The notes under the pieces: generated by a model
Told to the model about the DNA's origin: nothing
The model's input: the letters and a program-made list of their open reading frames with translations, nothing else
Database searches by the model: none
Part shown: piece by piece, positions 10,534 through 23,281 of the stretch
Numbering within the stretch: position 1 is the stretch's first letter
How the letters are laid out: the number at the start of each line of letters is the position of its first letter
Assembly: GCF_009870125.1 (NCBI RefSeq)
Contig: NC_046683.1
Coordinates: 51,041,869-51,105,868, forward strand
Source of the DNA: Drosophila pseudoobscura
Taxonomy: Eukaryota; Arthropoda; Insecta; Diptera; Drosophilidae
DNA: 64,000 nucleotides
Direction of reading: 5' to 3'
Program-made: the position numbers and the translations under genes

Positions 10534-11627
10534 CGCGTCAAATGGCTGGGATACCAGGCGAACAGAAATCAGCAGAAGGTCGCTGAATTTTTTTTAAAAA
10601 TTGTGTAGCCCCCATAAGTATGCACCACTTTTTTGCATTTTATAAAGTTGCTTGCTGCTGATTCTCTTCGCCTGGTATCCCATCCAGATTTTGCCATTTG
10701 ACGCGAGTTTTTGTTTTTTGTACGGTGGCGCCCCTCGGCGATTTCTTGAACTACATTTTCAAAAAATAAATTACAGGCCAGTACGTTTTCTCCGTTATTT
10801 TTGGGCAGATCTGGGTGTGCGACGGCTTCCTGTGTTCGGAAAATTGTTCCTGATCTGATGGAGTCCTTGTCAAGGACCCAGCATCAGGGGTATTTTCCCC
10901 TTACATATACATATAGCCTGTTTCCTCTGATCGAAATTGATTTGATGGAGTCCTTATCAAGGATCAGGGACATTTTCCGCGATAAAAACCATTTAGTTTT
11001 CTTCGCTATTTGTGAACCGATAGGGATAATCGGGATAGTTTCCAGGATAAGGGGCACAGCAAGGACTCTTTTTTAATAGTTTGATTGATAAAAACTTAGC
11101 TTAGTATAAATAAAAAAACAAGTGGAAAAGATTTGTATTTACTATCTAAATATATATACGCGTATATCCTTAAACTTAAAAGAAACGAGACCTTTCTAGA
11201 GTCTAGTAGCCCGCGTAGTCCCTCCCTTGGTTGTCATAGTCAAAGGCCTTGTTGTCGATGGCTAGTTCGAAGGATGACGATGGCTTGTTGAGTTCGAATA
11301 TTGCACAGATACACACAACGATTCTGTGTGGCTGAGATGCTTTGATAGGACTCCGTATGGCAGGAGAAATCAGACACGACTCGGTTTGCGGCAAAGCGTA
11401 TGGTACATAGGTCATCTGTGAAGGAAGATAGATTTTAAAATATATCCACAATTATAAATCTGATTCACTTACGCGTATCGAAGCTAAATCCCAGCGTTTG
11501 ATTCGGAGTCATTGTTTCCAGCGGGGGTCCCTGTTGCAGCGGACGGGACGCCACATTGTCGACTCAGTGACACAGCAGCGGTATTACAGCTATGGCCGCA
11601 GCAGGACAGCCAGTGGCTGCCACAGTC
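10534..11627 (-). repeat. Second loop plus second right arm
   Basis: The stretch starts with a short piece of inner left-arm sequence, then the spacer, then a right arm in reverse-complement orientation. Only two ~130-bp units remain (about 10800-10980), followed by the unique part and the gene-derived end. The inner palindrome cgcgtcaaatgg...gggataccaggcg against cgcctggtatccc...ccatttgacgcg is better kept than in the first copy. It is a second element copy whose left arm has been lost or replaced by satellite. Confidence 0.8.
11084..11627 (-). pseudogene. 3' end of the same unidentified gene (copy 3, second right arm)
   Basis: On the minus strand the first exon ends at 11473. A 57-bp intron (11416-11472, GTAAGT to ttcacag) follows, then an exon from 11415 to a TAG at 11203-11205. 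The poly(A) signal is altered to AATCAA. The exon lacks one codon relative to copy 1 (MTYVPY against MTYYVPY) and ends FELAIDNKAFDYDNQGRDYAGY-like, with five replacements. The alternative frame joined by the splice phase from the ATG-containing first exon is closed by a TGA in this copy, which supports the frame chosen for copy 1. Protein not recognised. Confidence 0.55.
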
Positions 11628-12670
11628 CGATAAAATTGTATCACGAGTCGTACACAACCGTGGTTGTCACACACACAAGTGTAAGTAAAATGGAGTTGCC
11701 ATTCGTGGCAATGAAGTTCCTTTGGCGCGCATATTCATTTCAAATTGAATAACCGGAATGCTTCCAAACTGAAATGAATGAATAAATGAAATAGGAATTA
11801 ATTTAAAATGAGTCTTACAAAGTTCGACACAAGTTTGCTTTTGCACAAATATCCATTAAGAGAACAGAAGTAGTAATTATATATTTATTCCTTAAAGTAT
11901 TCAGATTTAACCCAAGGACTTTTGTAAAAACACGTGGATGGAGAAGTACACGTAATCGCGTAAGGGGCAATGATTACAATGATAAATTTAAGAAATTACG
12001 TGATAAATTAAATGAATAAATTTAATTTAATGTTCCAAGTTGAAAACGGATGGGTCTAATGTTCTATTGGGTCCTGAATGGAGTTCAGTCGGAATTAATA
12101 CCATATACACACATTCATATCGGCATAGATAATGTCTCAATTTGCCTAAAATGATTGTATCCTATCGTGTTTGGTTCTTCCGAAAGGAAACGCCACGAAC
12201 TACGAAATAATTGTCTTGTCAACTTATAGATTTGGCATTTTTTGGCCATCTCCCATGGCTATCATCAATCAACCCAACGGAATCGCAGACGCACGTGGCC
12301 CAGTCCCATACAGCACACACTCCGACGTACGCACATGCCACTTATTGGTGACACGACCATCATCAGCGTGACGGACAACTTCTTGGCTGTTTGACTTACT
12401 TTTGACCGGCCGGCGAAAAGTAACGAAAATAAACCCTCGATCAACTCCAGAGACAAGACCAATAAAAAAGGGTTAGGCGCACAAATGGGCTTGGAGCGTC
12501 CTTCCTGCCCAAAAGAGTGGTAAACTTTTTCCAACAAACAAATTAAAATACCTGAGTGCTGGATACTTTTCTGTAGCCCTCTGTAAAATTAAGCGACCAA
12601 CATAATGCATTTGCCACAGAAAAAACGGGGGGGAACGAAGTGAGTTGCTGCGGCGACCGCAACTCTACAT
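11628..12670. other. Unannotated spacer
   Basis: AT-rich sequence to the right of the inverted-repeat locus. I see no open frame with convincing coding character and no further match to the arms or the satellite. Confidence 0.6.
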
Positions 12671-13558
12671 TTATACCCGAACCTTAGTCAGTATGGCTCT
12701 CCTCCGGCAGAGGCCGCTAATATTAAAGGACACGACAATTTTAGTAGTGACATATTACTCATTTTGAGTATTGGGTGTAATAATTATTATACAATACAAA
12801 TCAAAAATAATAATAATAATAATTTTTATTAAATAATTATTTTTTTGATTTTTATTGAATAATTATTATTATTATTACTTTTCTTGATTTTTATTGAATA
12901 ATTATTATTTTTGGATCAAAACATTTATTATATTTTTGCTTAAAATAAAACTCTTAAAATGTAAACGGCAACGAAATTTTGAAATATACGTTTTATAGTG
13001 AGATCTAACAGGAGTGTGAATACCAAATTTGGATACTCTAGCCTCAATAGTCTCTGAGATTTGTGGATGCCCCAGATTTTCGTCCTTTGCGGGGGCGAAA
13101 TTTTGGGGGTGTGTCGTAATTTTGAAACTAACTTGTCAAGGTCCGATATCACAGAAGGGAGTGTGGATACCCAATTTGGATTCTCTAGCTCTTACAGTCT
13201 CTGAGATCCTTGAACTCACATTTTGCAATGGGCAAAGCCGACCATGAAACCTGTGTGTTAAAGAGAGACAGCGCGAGAGAGAATGAAATTGTTTTCTTGA
13301 TTCTGGCTTTAATAATTATACGATCTGGTTCAGATTTTGCTCTCTAGAAGATATAGTCATCTTCTACGATTCTGCATTTTCTGTTTTCTCGTATCTTTGA
13401 AATTGTGGATGCCACAAATTCGACTCGGCTATTGATGCTGATATATTCTTGATCATATACTTTATGGGGCCGGAAACGATTTCTCCTGGACGTTACACAC
13501 ATCCATTTTTACCGCAAATCTAATATACCCCTATACTCATTTTGAGTATCGGGTATAA
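12671..13558. mobile_element. DINE-1/INE-1-like element, rearranged
   Basis: The left end has ttatacccga followed by tcagtatggctctcctccgg; the right end has ctcattttgagtatcgggtata, preceded by a stretch typical of fly INE-1 ends (ggccggaaacgatttctcctgg then cgttacacacatcc). A second internal end, tactcattttgagtattgggtg, lies at about 12757-12778. A (TAA)n-rich stretch (about 12800-12925) and two diverged internal repeats (about 13010 and 13155) lie between. The left 35 bp closely match the start of the element at 46783. Assignment to the DINE-1 family is from recognition of these ends and was not confirmed by alignment. Confidence 0.7.
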
Positions 13559-14755
13559 CAAATTTGTACGTATCCAGCACTTTTTAGTATCCAGGTTTTT
13601 ATAAGTTAATTCACATAATTGTGCATTAATGCATATGTACATGTATGTATGTATGTATCTACAGAATTAAATTCAATCAGCTTCGGGCCTTAGGGTTTCT
13701 ACTCTATTGAGTGCTCACTGTATTTGTGCATGTATCTATTGGCATATTGAAAAAGGGCCATGGCGAGAGCTTTTTTACCCGGTTTCCTTTGCCAGAATAT
13801 TTCCTTTTCCCCTTTTTTTTAGCTTCTTTTCATGTTCTTCTTCTTGTCTGGGCTTTAGGGTCTGGTCATCGGCCATTCGTACATACATGTACATATATCG
13901 AAATGAATAAATATATATATTCATATATATATTTTTGTATACCCATAATCGCACGTGACCATAAGTGCGGCTCTGGACGAGGAAATTTTGTGTATTTCGG
14001 TCATGTAACCGTGGAAATTGTTTGCATATTGTTTTGGTCAGGCCGTCAGGCCATTGTGATTTGCCATCTCTCTCTCAATATGGCCAAAAAGGAACGTGTA
14101 CCAGATTGAATGAGGCAAATGAAGCGATCGTGATGATGACGAAGATGGCAGCAAACTTTCGCCTTCCCGTTGCCTTTTGTTGAACAAATTAAAATAAAAT
14201 ACGATATATGGGGGCCCAGTAAAAGTAACAGTAGGAGCGAACGCAAATGGAAAAGTGAGAGAGCAGGTCACGCACGTGCGCCTGTGGCTATGCAACGCTT
14301 CCCCCTTTCCACCTACCGCCCATCCTACCCCTCCGCGCGCTGTCCTCTGGACTGGCAATTCTCCATACACTCAAATTAATGGCTGGCAGTGCCATAAGTT
14401 ATGTAGCTGCATATGGAGCGTCCGAGTTGGGCGCACGGCTTGGCTCGGCTCGACTAGGCTCTGATTCTGATTCTGCTTTGTGGCATTTACACCAATTATC
14501 ACACAAATACCCACACACACACACAGACAAACACACGTAGCTGCACATGCGGCCGAAGAGGCTGGCCAACAAGTTATATCATAGCTGGATGGAGAATATA
14601 TGGCATTGCTAATGGTACATTTTCACACGCCTGCTTAAGCAAATGTCGGTGCAGGCACACCCCGGGCCCTCTCCTACTCTCGCTTCCCACATACATCGTA
14701 CAATACATATGTGCATATGTGCGTGCTGCATAAACAAACAACTAACTAGATAGAT

Positions 14756-14786
<31 letters not shown>

Positions 14787-17700
14787 CACATGGATAGATA
14801 GTACCATAGGGGCCTCCGATTGCTATTCCCCACTCTGATTCTGACTGTGGCCTCGGCTCTGGGCACATGGCTACACATTTACATTAAGTGCGACCATAAA
14901 TCAGTTTCATTCAATTCACTTAAGGACATTTTAGGTGCTAATTTCGAGATGCCCCACTGGGCTCCGGGCTCCGGGCTCCGTGCTGTGGACTGTGGGTTCT
15001 GGCATTCCTGCCTCACATGCATACATATGCACGGCGTACATATGTGCCCCACAACAAGTCAATGGGCAAGCAGAAGTCAATGACAAGATGGTCAAATAAA
15101 TATTGTTGGTAATAATGAATGGGTCTGATAGATAGGAGGCAGTTTCTTGGACCCCTCAGCCTCAGCCAGAAATCCATCCACTTGTAGCCCACCTACTTTT
15201 GCCTTCCGCTGATTGCACTCAAATTGATTCTTGAGCACATATTTGCATTTGATTATTTCTTGCCTGCGATTTCTATGCAAAATTAGACCCTGAAAACAGC
15301 TTTCTCCGCCTCTGCGTGGGCGTGTGAGTTTCTGCTGGTGACACATTTGATTTGATTACATTTTAGGCCCGGAGATGTCAGGGGTCGTTCTCTGTATCGT
15401 AACCAACACAGGTGAAGGAGCTCCGCAAATCTTTGATATTTTTCAGCGTCGCATCATCTATCCACTCTGATGAAGTTGCCGATATGCAAATGTCTTCATT
15501 TCATTGCTATAACACAAACAAATCTGCCAGTCTTCCAGCCCAATCCACCCACTACCTCCAACCCGACCCAACCCATTGTTAACCCCTTGTGGCTGCCCCA
15601 ACTTCCGGCTCTCGTGTTTGCGGTCGCCAAATGCGCGTTGTAAGCTGCTCGAATTCGAGTATGTGTTGAAAACAAGCAAAGTGGCGAGATGCAACAAAAA
15701 GAAAAGAAAGAAGTCACGGACAGACAGACACACAGGCAGGCAGACTGAAAGACTGAAAGGGAGACCGGTATTTGGGTAAAGGAGAGCGCGTAAAGAAGAG
15801 TTGCACTTGCGTGAAAGTTTCTTCGCCCTTTTGTTGGAAATAAATTAAGTGCAGGCAGTGCTTTCGCTTATTTTGTAAACAGAACAGAAACACGCCGAAG
15901 GGAACCGAAGCCCCATCTCCACTCGCGGAAATGGGAAACCCCGTTTCCGCTGTCAGTTAAGTCAAATAACGGTGAAAAGACACGAAGCTCTTGCAGGTTG
16001 CAGGCTGCAGGCTGCAGGTTGCACGTTGCACGTTGCACCATACAGCAGTTGTCAATGGCCTGGCAGACACTATCAGAACTTCCTTAACCTCAACCGCATT
16101 TCAAAGCCTGTTGGAGCTCGGCTCAACAAAAGGGAAGCCAATTGTTTCAAGGAGAATGGAAATGAATAAATGCCTTCAAAGGCGGTTCAAAGGTGGTTCA
16201 AAGGCGCTGATGAACTCCATTCAACCGCAAGAGCAAGTGGGCCAGAAAAAAGAGTCGAATGTTGAAAAATCAGCCATAAATAACGCACAAGTCAATCATG
16301 CAAAATACACAAATATATGCCGCAGTTAATTAGCGCTCACTGATTTTTAATAGCGTTAATTGCACGGCATAAATGATACTCACCAGCAGCAGCAGCAGCA
16401 GCAATAACAGAACAGAAAATGGCGGAGGGAACCGCTCCCACTGGCTCCCATTTTTCGCTGCGTTAATAATCTGCGAAATAAAAAGAGAATTTAATTAGCA
16501 ACAGTTGCACGCACACAAAAATAAAGAATGCGGGGAGCGGCTATGATCGAACTCCAGGCTTAAACCTCCTCATTAAATTGGAAATAATTATCCATTCTTG
16601 TTTGTTTTTTTTTTTTTGTCAGAGCTTCGTAAAACCTTAGCTCAAAGCATCATGGAAATTGTGAATATCAGGGATTCCTGCAGGATTATTCAAAGAACTT
16701 TTTGATTATTAAAAGAAATAACCATACGCGCTTCAGCCCACTACATGTATACATAGCTGCATATATAAATATGTACACTTATCCTCGTACTTCTGTTTCA
16801 ATAAATGCTTTACTCTGCGTTTTTTGTATCTTTAAACATTCTGTGTAATTGCTATAAAAGTACGAGTGTTTTCGTACACGGATGTACGGATGCGTGTGCT
16901 ATTCGCTATTCACTCGTACTCTGCTTCTTTCCGTCACGCTTTCTCGATTTATTTTCTCCAGTGACATTTTCAGCGCAGTTAGCTGTTGAGTAAAATGTTG
17001 AAACGCAGGCAGCAGCTATCATAACTTGAATTCAACTGGCTCTTGCCCCGGCTCCCTGCCTGCCCAGGGACTGTCCTGCCAGGACAAACTTTTCCAAGAG
17101 GAAGCGACAGTTGATTTAACACGAACACATACACACACTCACACTCACACTCACCGAGTCACAGACGCGTGCACCTGTCGTCAAAACTTGCATAAGTCAT
17201 GAAAGCCCTGGACTGCCAGAGGAGCAATGGGGAGAGAGAAAGACGCAAAGACTTCATTTGCCACTGCCACTGCTGCAACCAGCTCCGCTGGCATTAAAAA
17301 TGTCAGCTCGAGTGAGCCACACCAGAACACAGAATCCCAGATCTGAATCCGAACCCAAATCCGAATCAGAGTCAGTGCCAGACCTCGAACCAAAAATTTA
17401 TGTGAGCTAATTAAATTTAATGCGCTTTGTGTGCCATCATCCTGGCCATCCTCTACCCGGGGCCAGTCTATCTGCATGTACTTGGAGCCGGGTGCCGGGA
17501 GCCGAGAGCCGGGAGCCTGGAGCCTGCAGCGAGCGACTGCAAAGTCAACTGCCTGCCGAAAGTTCTCTTTAATTTTTGATCAACTTTTGCAGGGGTTTGG
17601 CTCGGGCTTGGGATTGGGATTGGGTTTGGGTTTGAGCCTTTCAATTTAAGCAGAAAGTTGTGTCCCGAAAAATCTGCCGGAAAGGAAGAAACTTTATAGG

Positions 17701-20700
17701 CTTGTTAGGGCCAAAGAAAGTTTTCGGCGCAGAGCTCAAAGAACTCCTCTCCACTCCACTCCACCCAGACAGCAACAAATGAAATGAAAAAGTGTCAATT
17801 TACTTTCTGACAAGTAAGAAACAAACACAACATGCTGAAATCCAAAGAAGACTCTGGCAATCTTCATTTAATAATATGTCAGAGATGCCTCGTGTCAGTT
17901 GTTCGCTTTAATTTCCAATTAGTTTGTCAACTTTTGGATCTTCCCCGAAATGATGGTTCAAAGTTTGACTCCGCACTCGCACTGGCCCAATTGATTAGCG
18001 GTGGCTCATGGAATGGATGCCCGGCCTGTGACAATGGCTCGGACTTTGTGTGTTTATGATCGCAACCCTTTACGGTTTCTGTTCCCCGAAAGTCGTTCTT
18101 TCTTTGATGGCTTACGGGCTTATTTATTATTTCACTTTTATACGTTTATGTGTATGGCCAAAAGAAACATTGCTTTGTGGTCCCTGACTTGGCGGCCAGT
18201 TTGGATTTGGGTTTTGTCGGTTTCCCCCTCTCTGGTTGCTCGTTTTTATGGCAATTTGAAGCCGTTTTATTGTCACACCGCAGCGGACTCCAGCGGGCTG
18301 TGGCGGGGGCCACTTTAGAGTTGTCTTCTGGCATCATAAATTGCGCCACGTCGGCCATTTTGTGGCAAGCTGAGACATTAATTTGATGCTGCCTGCCAGC
18401 TAGAGCTGCTTACCGGTCTTCCGATGCGGGGAGCTGCCATTTCCGGGCTCCACTCCACCGGACCCGAGTGTGAGAAGAACATAATTTATTTGCCATTATG
18501 GAAACTTCATTCGTTGTTGATTGGAAACTTCTATACGAGTAATCCCATCCACCCACGGACCCACATGCGTTTTCAATTTCGTGCGGAGAGGAGGGGGTGG
18601 GCGTGGCCACAACAACATAGCATAATTCCAAGTGCAGCCGAAGTTATGGCAGACGGACGGCGGGATGGAGGGATGGAGGAATGGACCCAAAGGCAAGGCC
18701 AAAGGAGCTCCTTCTGAGCTGTAAGGAGTGTGTGTGTGAAGGACGCAGCAAAATGCCAAACGCAAATGTCGCCAATATCCCAATGGCAATCGATGAAAAT
18801 TTATAGAAAATTGCGCACAAATAAAATTTTACGTTTGTTTGCTTTTTTCATTTACGACGGCGGCATGCTCGTGCCTTCCGCCTCCGCCTGCGCCCCCCCC
18901 CCCCCCCTCCGTCTCCCAAATTGCCTTCTCTTTCTTTCTCGGTCCCTTTCCTAACCTGTTTTTCTTGGCTTGTGGAATTTCTGTTTCTTGACTTCTGCTC
19001 GTCAACGTGTTTTCTTTGCTGCACCAAAGCGATTTGCATTGCAATTGTTGTTCCCACGCCCCCAAGGGTCTCACAGCATGGCATCGCACTGCCGTTAATG
19101 GTTACGATTGTCGTTTTCAATTTCAGTTAATTGAAACTGCTGGCAAGGGTAACAACACCATGACACAGTGCTCCCTTTTGAGGGACCCTCTCTGGCTCCA
19201 AACTCCCTTCACACTTTCCACATGCGAGCACGAGTGTGTGGCTGAGACGTTGGCCTTTGGGTGTTTTCTCTCTTTCAAATGCTCAAAGCTACGTTTTTGG
19301 GTTTTTGAAGCGTGTTTTTGCTGTTAAGGCGTTCGTTCCTTTGAGAGTAAGTTCATTTTCTTTGCACTGGAAACTGTGCAACTGTTTCTAGTGACAACTT
19401 TCGGGGATAAGCGGTGCTTATGACAAAGGAACGCTGGAGTCGGTTGGCTTTTTTCTGAGCAGGGACTACCCTCTAAGCAGGGACTATTGTAAGTATTTAT
19501 CATCAGGGAAGTAAAGCCTTTTTCAACCATCTTAAATTGGATATGACAGCTTCTGGTCCGGGAATCGTAGAGAGAGTAAGCCATCTTCAACCGGATCTGC
19601 CTCCGATCCAAATCTGATATGAAGAGACCAACTGGGAATAGAGCAATCAATGCTTTAGAGACCCTTATGGAGATTTTTTGTTTTCATAATTAGCTGAAAC
19701 GTAAACTTTTCAATGGCTTCCATGGAAACGGAAACCGCAGGAAAATGTTCCAAGCCCTCAGAGAGGGCAAAGGGCGTACCGTTCTTTTTGCTGTTATTAT
19801 ATTTTCGCTGTTGTTGCTGCATAAACAAAGAAATTTCTGTGCCCCTTGCCCACTAATTAACTCAATTAAAAATTAAATAACTTTAAACTCGATTCACGCC
19901 GCTTCATTTAGCCAATTTGGCCAACCCCAAGGGTCAATGTGGCGGCTTGTGTTGTTGACGATGTGGCTCCTCGTGTCGGCCGCATGTTATTGAATGGCCG
20001 GCATGAGCTGGCCCGAAGATGGCTAATTGTGGGTCAAATACAATTGGGTAACAAAGCAACCACAGCAACCAAGAGACAGCCCCCACACACACACAGAATA
20101 CACAGCTCCGTAAGTAGTCGGTCAAAGGCAGCACTTTGGGATATGGCAGACCAGAGTGCTGTGGCTGTCTAAGCCAAAAATTTAGAGCACAAAAAGTGCA
20201 TATCAATAAGTTTCTGTGTGGCAGGGAGCATAGCGGATTTTCCACATCATTAGATGGCAAGCTGGGGAGTTGCCTCAATTTAGGTTGGCGTTGGTTTTGC
20301 GGCTGACTCGAAGCAGCGGGTAGCTTCCTCCCGATTCGGGGAGATTTGGGGAGCATATTCATCACACACCATATTAATCAGCTCTCCCTCTCTCTCCCTC
20401 GTTTTCTCTTCCCATGATTCTATCCATTTCACTCTCAGTCTCTAAGAGTGTGTGGAATCCCCATTGGAGGCAATCCGTGAAAGGGTAAATTGTCGGCTAA
20501 AATGTTGCAGGAACGTGGGAACTTTTATGAATGAGAGGAAAGCTTTTACTCATTGTTTACGCGGCCGGCCGAAACAATGGGTTATTTGGGGCCGCCTTCC
20601 AGTGAAAGCTCTGGAAAAATAGCGGTAACAGCGCCACAGTGATTATGGCAGAAAAGCTTATGAAAAGCTTTAGTTTTTCCTGGAACCAAAGTGGGCATCT

Positions 20701-20855
20701 GTGGTGGCAGAAGTAAAATGTCGTGTGTAGAATAGGTGTAGACTCTATGGAGGTTGAGAGATTGTGTAAAACGGAAAGTATAGCTTCGAAGCTAATTTAT
20801 ATGCGAGAGAACTGTTTTTGAAATGTTCAAAAAACATCAAGTCAGATATGCAATA
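13559..20855. other. Non-coding interval with simple repeats
   Basis: About 7 kb with no gene I can support. Open frames here are short, overlap on both strands and lack splice context. Contents I can name are a (GATA)n run at 14747-14800, CA-rich stretches near 14515 and 17130, GGGTTT-like repeats near 17600, and a run of about 17 C at 18893-18909. Probably intergenic. Confidence 0.6.
14747..14800. repeat. (GATA)n microsatellite
   Basis: Imperfect run of about 13 GATA units, interrupted by gaaa and by gacacatg. Confidence 0.9.
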
Positions 20856-20861
20856 CATCAA

Positions 20862-20867
20862 TTTATT
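20862..20867 (-). terminator. Likely poly(A) signal of MFS-A
   Basis: AATAAA on the minus strand, about 380 nt beyond the MFS-A stop codon. It is the first canonical signal I see downstream. Weak evidence on its own. Confidence 0.4.
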
Positions 20868-20888
20868 ACAATTAAAGATAAGTTCCAG

Positions 20889-20955
20889 CTAACGAAGCAC
20901 CCACTCATCAGTAGATCCTGTGAGAGAGTGTGATAAGTGGGAGGTGCTTCGCTTA
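20889..20955. other. Hairpin in the MFS-A 3' region
   Basis: ctaacgaagcacccactcat and ataagtgggaggtgcttcgc pair as a stem of about 21 bp, with a 1-nt bulge, a 3-nt bulge and one mismatch, around a loop of about 20 nt. The size is like a microRNA precursor. It lies between the MFS-A stop and the presumed poly(A) signal, so in MFS-A mRNA it would be a 3'-UTR structure. I do not recognise a known fly microRNA in either arm. Confidence 0.5.
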
Positions 20956-21243
20956 GGAAACGACACCGAAAGCACTGGCAAGCTTGTGGCAAGAAGCTCA
21001 AATTTAAAGTAGAGCTTCCCTGGGAACTTGGCTCGCGGATACAAGGTAGTTGATAGTTGAATAAAGGACCTGGGGCTACAATAAATAGCTGTTAATGCAA
21101 CTTAAGAGATACAAAGGGAGAGATACAGATGCAGACACGAACAAGCACACACACATACACATTGGGCATAAACATAGATAACAGAGAATCACTTAGGGAT
21201 AAGGATACGAATAGGTGTAAGCCCTTAAGGATACGGGTTCAGT

Positions 21244-23281
21244 TTAAGGAACTTTCTTGAACTTGAGCAGGCACTCGTAGAGCGTCAAGTGCCTCGTCTC
21301 GGGCATCAGCATGTACACGAGCAGTCCGAAGAAGAAGCTGAGGGCGCCGATGGTGAAGAACAGGATGGAGTCAGTCAGACAATGGTGGAAGGCGGCCAGC
21401 AGCAGGCCCAACTGCAGCAGCTGCTCGCAGACCAGAATGCCGGCCAGGCAGCGCGCCTTGTGGGCAATGCTGAACGCCTCCGCCGTATAGATGAGAGCCG
21501 GGACCGCCACCCCGCCCGACACAATCAGCTCGAAGAGAAGCATAAGCAAGGCAATGGCCTGCAGATTGATGTCGTAGAAGGTCTTCTTCACGGACTCCAG
21601 ATGCTCGAAGACGCCGCCCACCATGACAATGATGATGCCAGCTATGAACAGGGAGAGGGAGCAAAGCTTACGACGTCCCTGAGTGTCCACGAGGAAGGCT
21701 CCACCCAAACTGCCCACCAGACCAGCGAACGCCAGCCAATAGAGACAGTTCATGTCGCACTCCAGGCCGTGCCAGCTCACGACCAGGAAAGCCCGGTTGA
21801 AGGACAGGGACAGGGCCAAGGTGGCAAAGCAGCGCAGTAGCAGCACCTTTAGAAGCGGCAGCACGCGCCGCGCGCAGCGATGCCAGCCCGGGATCTCCTC
21901 CGGCTCCTCCACAAACTGCTCCCAATCGCGGGCATTGTGCAGCTGGTGGCAGTCCTCACGCAGGCGCACCAGCTCCGTGGCGGACTGGCCGTTCAGCTGC
22001 TTCAGGGTATCCCCCACGGCCATGTCGCGTTCCTGGTGCAGCAGCAGCAGCGGCGACTCCAGCCGATGGGCCAGTGCCAGTACGACGGCCGCCAGTCCCA
22101 AGGCGCCCAACAGTATGCCGTGCAGCTGATCAATGTGCATGGCATACCCGCGCTGGAGCGGCTCCAGATTGTACCAGACCCGCGTGTAGAAGACCTGGAC
22201 ACAGACCCCCAGCCAGAGGAAGATGCGCTCGCAGCTCAGGAGCATGCCGCGTATGGACTTGTGGGCCACCTCCGATCCGGTGACCAGGGCCTGTATCTGT
22301 GTCAGCCCGTAGGCGGCACCCACACTCACACTGCTGTAGCAGGCCGCTCCAAAGTGCTGAGGCAGTGCCAGATTCAGAACGCCGGCCATGAGCAACAGGA
22401 AGCCACTGGATGTCTGGGGAAACAAAATAAAGGAAACGGATGAGGATGTTGATTAAGATGTGTCCTGTATCCTCCGTCCCCCCAAATGTCTGTCGGCCTG
22501 TCTGTTGCGAAATTTTAGAGATACATACGAGTATGTGGCCATACTGAGTCTCATATTCCCGAACCTCGTTGAGTACATTGGAACTACTATATTATCTAGC
22601 AGACATACATAGTAATAGTGGCTTATGTGAACATTTTTGGGATTTTTGAAGTCTTTTATTATAATTATTATATTTTTTCCAGTAATTTCCATTTGGGAAA
22701 AGCCAAAAATATTGATCGATCAGCCCTCGCATTGAGACTATCGCCACTTAATGACCAATGCAGGTTGAACGCGATCACTTTATCAGTTTATTGGATTGAT
22801 AAGCCGCCTAATGGCAGAGTGCTAATGGCTACAGTATCAGTACGAGTAGCAGGAGATACAACAGACCAGAGAAAATAGAGTTGGTGTAGAAGTGGGAGTA
22901 CATTGTACATACGTAGTATTCGTCCCCGTACTCACATAGGCCACATTTTTGGTGACACGCTGCACAAAGAAGGCGGCCAGCAGGGCCCCCAAGGCGGCGC
23001 CAATGAACCAGCTCATCATCAGATTCTGTGTGTTGTTGTTGTTAAGGAACTTGCCAGCGGGTGTGTCGAAGATGGACCAGGCCAGACGCATGCCAGAGCC
23101 CACAAAAACAATCGAAGCTGTCAGATATAGACGAATATAGTGTGATTTACTGATCTCGTATGGGACTGGGACTATCTTGGCTTTTACCCGCAGCCATGGA
23201 CTGGAACTGGAGACGATAGCGCCACATGAGGCGCAGCCAGGACAGCTTTCCCTCCTCCTCGATGGTCGGCAGCATTGGCAT
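21244..23281 (-). CDS. MFS-A: sugar-transporter-like protein, 481 aa, 3 exons
   Basis: Exons on the minus strand are 23281-23188, 23117-22936 and 22413-21244. Introns of 70 bp (phase 1) and 522 bp (phase 0) have GT-AG ends. The start is ATG at 23281; a second ATG two codons later is possible. The product has a 31-residue cytoplasmic N-terminus, then hydrophobic segments consistent with 12 membrane helices and a large loop between helices 6 and 7. Sugar-porter family marks are the DTQGRRK loop between helices 8 and 9 and MPETRHLTL after helix 12. The usual PESP motif is RLESPLLLL. The helix 2-3 loop (QRVTKNVAY) lacks the family GRR motif. It is the most divergent of the four paralogues and lacks the N-x-P-Q-x-N-A motif that B, C and D carry before TM1. 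It presumably sits in the plasma membrane; substrate cannot be read from sequence. Confidence 0.9.

Larger units (their letters stand above)
7381..11627. mobile_element. Composite inverted-repeat (foldback-like) locus with captured gene end
   Basis: The sequence from ggactgtggcag at 7381 recurs in reverse complement ending at 11627. The order is left arm (7381-8995), spacer (8996-9077), first right arm (9078 to about 10043), a piece of the 319-bp satellite (10073-10532), a second copy of the spacer region (10534-10705), and a second right arm to 11627. Arms contain tandem units of about 130 bp, a hallmark of foldback-type transposons, plus the 3' end of a spliced gene. I see no transposase and no clear target-site duplication at 7381 or 11627. 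It could be a foldback element that captured a gene, or a non-transposon inverted duplication. The large palindrome is certain; the mobile-element class is inference. Confidence 0.6.

Noticed and set aside
21289..22443. Long plus-strand frames opposite MFS-A
   Set aside because: Antisense shadows of a GC-rich coding exon; no domain or start context.
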